A DNA stretch of 33,267 bases from a bacterium (GTDB lineage Bacteria; Sysuimicrobiota; Sysuimicrobiia; Sysuimicrobiales; Segetimicrobiaceae), in assembly GCA_035308905.1 (NCBI GenBank), contig DATGFS010000041.1, forward strand, positions 1-33,267, read 5' to 3'. Shown piece by piece: positions 28,451-33,267 of this stretch. The notes below the pieces were generated by a model, which was not told the DNA's origin, did not search any database, and was given only the letters and a program-made list of their open reading frames with translations. Position 1 is the first letter of the stretch; each line of letters opens with the position of its first letter. The translations under genes were made by a program, and so were the position numbers.

Positions 28451-29575
28451 TCAGGCGGCGAAGCGGAACGTGATCACGTCGCCGTCCTGCACCTCGTACG
28501 CGCGGCCCTCGAGCCGTACGTGCCCCCGCTCGCGCGCCGCGGCCAGGCTGCCCGCGGCCACCAAGTCGCGCGCGGCGACGACCTCTGCCCGGATGAACCC
28601 ACGCTCCATGTCGGTGTGGATGCGGCCGGCGGCCTGGGCCGCGTGCGTCCCCGCCGGTACGGTCCACGCCCGCACCTCGCGGGATGCGATCGAGAAGAAC
28701 GTCCGGAGCCGCAGCAGGTCGAGGCACGCCCGCGCGAGCCGCGGGAGGCCCCGTTCGGTGAGGCCGAGTGCCTGGAGGAACTCCGCGGCCTGCGCGGGAT
28801 CGAGGTCGGCCAGTTCCATCTCCAGGCGCGCGCACAACCCGAGCGCCGCCGCCCCTTCCTCCCGGGCGCGGCGGGCGACCGCGTCGAGACACGCGCCGCC
28901 GCCGGCGGCGTCGGCTTCGTCGACATTCGCGACGTAGAGCACCGGCCGCGAGGACAAAAGATGCAGCCGGCCGAGCGACTGTCGCGCGGCGGAGGGCGCG
29001 CGGCCGGGGTCCCCGGCCGGTCCCTCGGTCCCGGCAAACGTGCGCGCCGGGCGGCCGGCGGCGAGGTGCGCCTCGAGCGGCCCGAGCACCGCGTCCTCGT
29101 CGCGCGCGGCCCGGTCGCCCGTGCGCGAGCGGGGCGCGACCTCCGCGCGCGCGCGCTGCGCGGTGTCGAGATCCGCCATCAACAACTCGGTCTCGACGAT
29201 CTCGATGTCGCGAATCGGATCGACGCCGCCTTCGACGTGCGCGACCGGACCCCCGAAGCACCGCACCACGTGCACGATCGCGTCGACCTCACGGATGCGG
29301 CCCAGAAACTGGTTGCCGAGCCCCTCGCCGCGGTGCGCGTTGCGCACGAGGCCGGCGATATCGACGACCTCGATCGTCGCCGGGACGACGCGCTCGGGCG
29401 CGACGACGCGCGCGAGCGCCTCGAGCCGCGGGTCCGGAATGGCAACCACGCCGACGCCGGGCGCGATCGTCGTGAACGGGTACGGCGCGATCTCGGCGGG
29501 GGCGGACGTGAGCGCCCGGAACAATGTCGACTTGCCGGCGTTCGGCAGGCCGACGAGGCCGCAGGCCAGCGCCAT
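28451..29575 (-). CDS. ychF: YchF/OLA1 family redox-regulated ATPase
   Basis: This 374-aa cytosolic P-loop protein belongs to the YchF (OLA1) branch of Obg GTPases. G1 is GLPNAGKST (9-17), G3 is DIAGLVRNAHRGEGLGNQFL near 72 and G4 is NVDE instead of NKxD, which makes the family bind ATP. A helical domain follows, and the C-terminal TGS domain ends VQDGDVITFRFAA. YchF associates with ribosomes and acts in stress response and translation. A Gly/Arg/Ala-rich insert around 150-190 (RSRTGDRAARDEDAVLGPLE) is more basic than usual. ATG 29575 follows AGGAC. It lies 20 nt after the GGDEF gene. Confidence 0.96.
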   Translation of the reverse strand: MALACGLVGLPNAGKSTLFRALTSAPAEIAPYPFTTIAPGVGVVAIPDPRLEALARVVAPERVVPATIEVVDIAGLVRNAHRGEGLGNQFLGRIREVDAIVHVVRCFGGPVAHVEGGVDPIRDIEIVETELLMADLDTAQRARAEVAPRSRTGDRAARDEDAVLGPLEAHLAAGRPARTFAGTEGPAGDPGRAPSAARQSLGRLHLLSSRPVLYVANVDEADAAGGGACLDAVARRAREEGAAALGLCARLEMELADLDPAQAAEFLQALGLTERGLPRLARACLDLLRLRTFFSIASREVRAWTVPAGTHAAQAAGRIHTDMERGFIRAEVVAARDLVAAGSLAAARERGHVRLEGRAYEVQDGDVITFRFAA

Positions 29576-29596
29576 CGTCCTGGGATCGCCCGCGCG

Positions 29597-32500
29597 CTAC
29601 GGCGCCGCGGTCGCGACGGCGTTGCCGCCGCCCTGTTTGGCGGCGTACATGCGGTGGTCCGAGGCGTCGATGAGGGCGATCGAATTGTCCCCGTCCTCCG
29701 GAAAGGCCGCGACGCCGAGGCTGACGGTGATCGACGTGATGTCGCGGCCGACGGGGAACGGCGTGTTTTCGATCGAGCGCCGGATCCGTTCGGCCACGTC
29801 CCCGGCGACGTTTCGCGGCGTGTGCGGTAGGAGCACGATGAACTCGTCGCCGCCGTAGCGGGCCACGAGGTCGATGTGCTTGCGGTGTTCCCGGTCGAGC
29901 GTCCGGGCGACCACCCGCAGCACGTCGTCGCCGCGCAGATGTCCGTAGGTGTCGTTGTAGTGTTTGAACCGGTCGACCTCGATCATGATCACCGAGAACG
30001 ACAGCGCGTACCGCTTCGACCGCTCGAGTTCCTGGTCGAGCGTCTGGATAAACGCGCGGTGGTTCGCGAGCCCGGTGAGGCTGTCGGTGGAGGCGAGCAG
30101 CCGCGTCTGTTCGTACAGCCGGGCGTTGTCGATGGCGACCATGGCGTAGCCCGCGAGCGTGTTGAGCGTGCTGCGGCCGCGTTCCCCGAGGCGGTCCGGA
30201 TCCGTCGTGCCGACGCTGAAGACGCCGACGAGCTGTGCTTCGCGCAGCAGCGGAATGGCGAGGGTGGTGTCGACCGCGGCGCCCCCGCCGCCCCCCGCGG
30301 CGACCAGCACCGGGCGGCGGTCCCGCGCCGCCTGGCCCTCCGCGCCTTCCCACGCCGGAATCCGCGTCCCGAGCGCCTGGCCGGTGCCGTAGGCCGCCCG
30401 GACCTCCAGGTCGCCGTGGTCGTCCGCGAGCAGAATCGCGCTGCGGTCGTAGCCGAAGCGGCGGCAGGTCACCTTGACCAAGGCCTCCAGCACGTCGGAG
30501 AGCTCGATCGAGGCGCTGAGCGTCTGGGCGGCCTCGTGCAGCGCCTGCAGCTCGTCGCGCGCCGTCTGCACCTGTGTAAAGAGCACCGAGTTGCGCATCA
30601 CCGTCGACACTTGGCTGGCCAGCGCGGTGAGCAGCTCGACGTCGGCCGGGCCGAGGACGGCCTCCGTCGTCTCGACCTTGATGACGCCCGCGATGCGGCC
30701 TTCGACGAAAATGGGCACGCACGCCTCCTGCCGCGCGCGCGGGTCCAGGGTCTGATAATCGCGCTCGGCGGCGACGTCCGCGACGAGCATGGCGACGCCG
30801 GTCCGCGCAACGCGGCCGACGACGCCTTGGTCGACCGGCACCCGCGCGGGCACGGCGCCGTCGTACCCGCGCCGGCTCACGACGCGCAGGGCGAGACCGT
30901 CGTCGGTCACCGTCAGCACGTCGACGAGCGGGTAGCGCAGCGTCGTGTGCAGTTCCTCGACGAGCGCCTCGAACAACTCCTCCGGGCGCAGCGCCGCCGT
31001 AATGCGCGCTATCACCCGGTTCAGCGTCGCGAGGTCCCGGGCGCGCCGTTCGGCGTCGTTCAGGCGGCGCGCGTTCTCTACCGCGATCGCCGCCTGGTTC
31101 GCGAAGGCCGCGCCGAGCGCCGCGTCGGCCGGGGTATATGCGCGGACACAGTCGTGGTAGAGGCGCAGCACGCCGGTCACCCGGTCGCGGTACAGCAGCG
31201 GGAACAGCGCGACCGTTCGGTAGCCGGCCTTTGCCGCGGCGCGCCGCACCGACTCGGCGGGCGACTCCCGCTGCACGTCGGCGACGATGACGGGCTCGCG
31301 GCGCGCCATCACCTCCGCTTCGGGACCGGCGCCGGAGGCCACGCTCGCGGCGGCGGCCGCGACGTACTCGTCGGATAAGCCGCGCGAGAATACGTGCGTC
31401 GGCGTCCGTCCCGCCTCGCCGAGGAAGATGCCGCACCGGTCCGCGCCGAGCACGTCGCGCGCGCTGTCCGCGATGAGCTCGAACACCGCGTCCACGTCGT
31501 GCTCCGAATTGATGCGCTCGGAGATCGTCTCGAGCGCCCCCATTCGCTGCAGCTGCGCGCGGGTGGCGTCCGACAGCCGGACGTTGTCGACCGCGACTGC
31601 GCCCTCGTTGGTAAAAGCCTGCAGCAGTTCGATCTCCTCCGCCGTCCAGGGATGGACCTCGCGGCGCCCCACGGCGACGGCGCCGACGACCCGGTCGTTC
31701 GCCATCATCGGCACGGCCAGCACGGCGCGCGAGGCGCCGGCCGGCAGCGCCTCCGGCGCGCCCGGCAGCGCGAGGGTATCTGCGGTGGCCACCGGACGTC
31801 CGTGCCGGATCGCGTCGATGACGGTCCGCGCCCTCCAATCGCCCGACGCGAGCGCGCCCTCAAGCCGCGCAGCATCGTCGCCGCCCAGATTGCGGGGCGC
31901 CGCCACGACGAGGGTGCCGGCGGCTGTGTCATAGTGCACGAGGACGCCGCGCCACGCCCCGAGCGTCTCGGTCGCGAGATCGACGATGAGCTGCTGGATG
32001 GTGGCGGCGCCGGCGCCGGATGCCGCGGCGCGCGCGACCTGCTGCAGGGCTTCCATGCGGGCGACCCCCCGCCGGGTCGCATCGTACAGCCTGGCGTTGT
32101 GCAGGGCAAGGGCCGCGAGCGTGGCCAGCGTGGCCACGAGTCGCTGCTGCGGAGCCGTGAAGTACGACGGCACGTGCTTGACGAGCGTGAGCACGCCGAC
32201 CGGCTCGGCGCCCGCCGCGAGCGGGACCGTCAGCAGAGACTCGTCGGCGGCGCCGTCGGTGATCCCGGTCGCGAGCGGCGCCGCCTGCTGCGGGGTCAGG
32301 CCGCGCGCGAGCGCGATCGCGTACGTGCCGTCGGCCTCCCGCAGCGCGATCCACAGCGCGTCCGGCCGCGCGAGGCGCTGCGTCAGATCCGCGAGGCGGT
32401 CGAGGAGCCCGCCGATCTCGAGCGTGCCGAGGAGGTCGCCGACGGCCGCGTTGATCGCGGTCGTTTCCTGGACCGCGTGCTGCCGGGCCGTGAGGAGCAG

Positions 32501-33250
32501 TCCGGCCACCGCGGCGACCAGCAGGGGGGCGAGCGAGCGGGGCTCGCCCGGCGACAGACGGCCGCCGAGGAGCAGTGTCAGCGTCGTCCCCGCCGCGCCC
32601 AGCGCCGCGCTCGTCGAAGCCTGCCAGACGCCGCTGTGCGCCAGCAGATACCGCAGCCGCTCGCCGCGCACGATGGAGAGGCGCAGGCTGACGAGCAGTG
32701 CCTGCGCCACCGCGTAGACGCCGACCGCCGCGACGACCCCTGCGGCCGCGCTGCCGCCGTGCCACGCCAGCGGAGTGCGGAGCGTGCCGCCCGGCGCGGC
32801 CACCGCGTTCCAGGCAGAGCCCGCCAGCAGCACCGTGAGCGCGCGCTGACCCGGATTGAAGATGCGCGTCAGCCCCCCGCGCCGCTGAAACCCGTCCACC
32901 GCCGCCACCCCGGCGGCGCCGGCCAGCGCCGCGGGAATCTGGCCGTAGACGATCATGGCCGGCAGTAGCACGAGGGATGCAAGCGAGACATACCCGCCGG
33001 CGACGAGCGGGAAGGCGACGGAATCGGCGAGCATCGCGAGCACGACAAGCGCGAGACCGATCCCGAGCGGCGGGAACACGACGCCCTGCGGCCCCCGCAC
33101 GCCGGCAATGACGATCAGCGCCGCGGCGGCGAACGGCGTCCACGCGCTGAGCGCCGACCTGAGATTCCGAGCGCGGTCCTGCCCGTTCACCCCCGCGGTG
33201 CGCGGGGCGTCGGTCCGGGTTGACGTCGGTTCACGAGAGGTTTGGCGCAC
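29597..33250 (-). CDS. Membrane-anchored multi-GAF diguanylate cyclase
   Basis: This 1217-aa protein is near the window's right edge. The first 265 residues hold about seven hydrophobic helices (such as PFAAAALIVIAGVRG, GIGLALVVLAMLADSVAFPL and SLAPLLVAAVAGLLLTA), an integral sensory domain I cannot assign. About five GAF domains follow (roughly 270-415, 425-580, 590-740, 745-895 and 905-1050), each ending in a FTNEGAVAVDNVRL-like helix. A GGDEF domain then runs from about 1060, with STDSLTGLANHRAF and intact ARYGGDEFIVLLP, so it should make c-di-GMP. The inhibitory I-site RxxD reads KHID, so feedback may be weak. GTG 33250 is the longest start; a downstream GTG near residue 21 (VNGQDRARN) is possible. 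It precedes ychF by 21 nt. Confidence 0.9.
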   Translation of the reverse strand: MRQTSREPTSTRTDAPRTAGVNGQDRARNLRSALSAWTPFAAAALIVIAGVRGPQGVVFPPLGIGLALVVLAMLADSVAFPLVAGGYVSLASLVLLPAMIVYGQIPAALAGAAGVAAVDGFQRRGGLTRIFNPGQRALTVLLAGSAWNAVAAPGGTLRTPLAWHGGSAAAGVVAAVGVYAVAQALLVSLRLSIVRGERLRYLLAHSGVWQASTSAALGAAGTTLTLLLGGRLSPGEPRSLAPLLVAAVAGLLLTARQHAVQETTAINAAVGDLLGTLEIGGLLDRLADLTQRLARPDALWIALREADGTYAIALARGLTPQQAAPLATGITDGAADESLLTVPLAAGAEPVGVLTLVKHVPSYFTAPQQRLVATLATLAALALHNARLYDATRRGVARMEALQQVARAAASGAGAATIQQLIVDLATETLGAWRGVLVHYDTAAGTLVVAAPRNLGGDDAARLEGALASGDWRARTVIDAIRHGRPVATADTLALPGAPEALPAGASRAVLAVPMMANDRVVGAVAVGRREVHPWTAEEIELLQAFTNEGAVAVDNVRLSDATRAQLQRMGALETISERINSEHDVDAVFELIADSARDVLGADRCGIFLGEAGRTPTHVFSRGLSDEYVAAAAASVASGAGPEAEVMARREPVIVADVQRESPAESVRRAAAKAGYRTVALFPLLYRDRVTGVLRLYHDCVRAYTPADAALGAAFANQAAIAVENARRLNDAERRARDLATLNRVIARITAALRPEELFEALVEELHTTLRYPLVDVLTVTDDGLALRVVSRRGYDGAVPARVPVDQGVVGRVARTGVAMLVADVAAERDYQTLDPRARQEACVPIFVEGRIAGVIKVETTEAVLGPADVELLTALASQVSTVMRNSVLFTQVQTARDELQALHEAAQTLSASIELSDVLEALVKVTCRRFGYDRSAILLADDHGDLEVRAAYGTGQALGTRIPAWEGAEGQAARDRRPVLVAAGGGGGAAVDTTLAIPLLREAQLVGVFSVGTTDPDRLGERGRSTLNTLAGYAMVAIDNARLYEQTRLLASTDSLTGLANHRAFIQTLDQELERSKRYALSFSVIMIEVDRFKHYNDTYGHLRGDDVLRVVARTLDREHRKHIDLVARYGGDEFIVLLPHTPRNVAGDVAERIRRSIENTPFPVGRDITSITVSLGVAAFPEDGDNSIALIDASDHRMYAAKQGGGNAVATAAP

Positions 33251-33267
33251 GATTGCGGAAGGAACCG

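Noticed and set aside
29876-32968. Large plus-strand frames opposite the GAF-GGDEF gene.
   Set aside because: They are antisense shadows with no recognisable domains. The minus strand encodes clear GAF and GGDEF motifs without interruption.
1-33267. Search for tRNA genes, rRNA, CRISPR arrays, IS elements and defence systems.
   Set aside because: All gaps between genes are below 300 nt and none shows a cloverleaf, regular spaced repeats, transposase or recognisable defence gene. The intein is the only mobile element seen.

Overview
The window is about 33 kb of very GC-rich bacterial chromosome, densely coding and mostly with strong third-position G/C bias. The minus-strand order rpsF - ssb - rpsR - DUF2232 (YybS-like) - rplI - dnaB is the arrangement of Firmicutes and related Terrabacteria. 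Together with the high GC this suggests an uncultured high-GC Terrabacteria-type lineage (a Sysuimicrobiota/CSP1-3-like bacterium would fit). That placement is inference. I see no rRNA, tRNA, CRISPR array, IS element or prophage.

Layout. 1-343: 3' end of a Tyr/Gln/Pro/Asn repeat protein. 503-4736 (minus): YceI-like protein, S9 prolyl-oligopeptidase-type peptidase and M20 dipeptidase. 4971-6974 (plus): PLP-dependent decarboxylase and a STAS protein. 6946-8578 (minus): a Tyr-rich mini-protein with its own terminator, then csaA and proline iminopeptidase. 8730-10230 (plus): Rcp1-like response regulator followed by a REC-HD-GYP protein. 10244-13800 (minus): GNAT acetyltransferase and an EmrB/EmrA-type drug efflux pair, divergent from an HxlR regulator at 13906 with two matching palindromic operators between them. 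14395-18112: EamA exporter, DUF2277 protein, a stand-alone 5'-3' exonuclease, a P1/DmpA aminopeptidase and a 63-aa unknown. 18158-21388: AraC regulator divergent from a plus-strand run of LysE exporter, RraA-like protein, DinB-like protein and PaaI-type thioesterase. 21399-21845 (minus): DUF1801 protein.

21916-33250 is a housekeeping block, all on the minus strand. A five-GAF membrane diguanylate cyclase is followed by ychF, rpsF, ssb, rpsR, DUF2232, rplI, a small exported protein and dnaB. The rpsF operon has a TATAAT promoter at the end of ychF and a roughly 150-nt structured leader.

The most notable locus is dnaB. A 499-residue intein splits the Walker A motif between GK and T. It has intact splicing residues, two LAGLIDADG-type motifs and a Cro/C1-like helix-turn-helix lying between those motifs. 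The dnaB promoter carries a perfect GAACATATGTTC palindrome, the Firmicutes LexA/DinR box sequence, abutting its TATAAT. This suggests that the replicative helicase may be under SOS control. Other themes are c-di-GMP turnover proteins (GGDEF and HD-GYP), an unusual number of peptidases (S9, M20, S33, P1), several starts with a -10-like hexamer 6-9 nt upstream (suggesting leaderless mRNAs), and two low-complexity Tyr-rich proteins.
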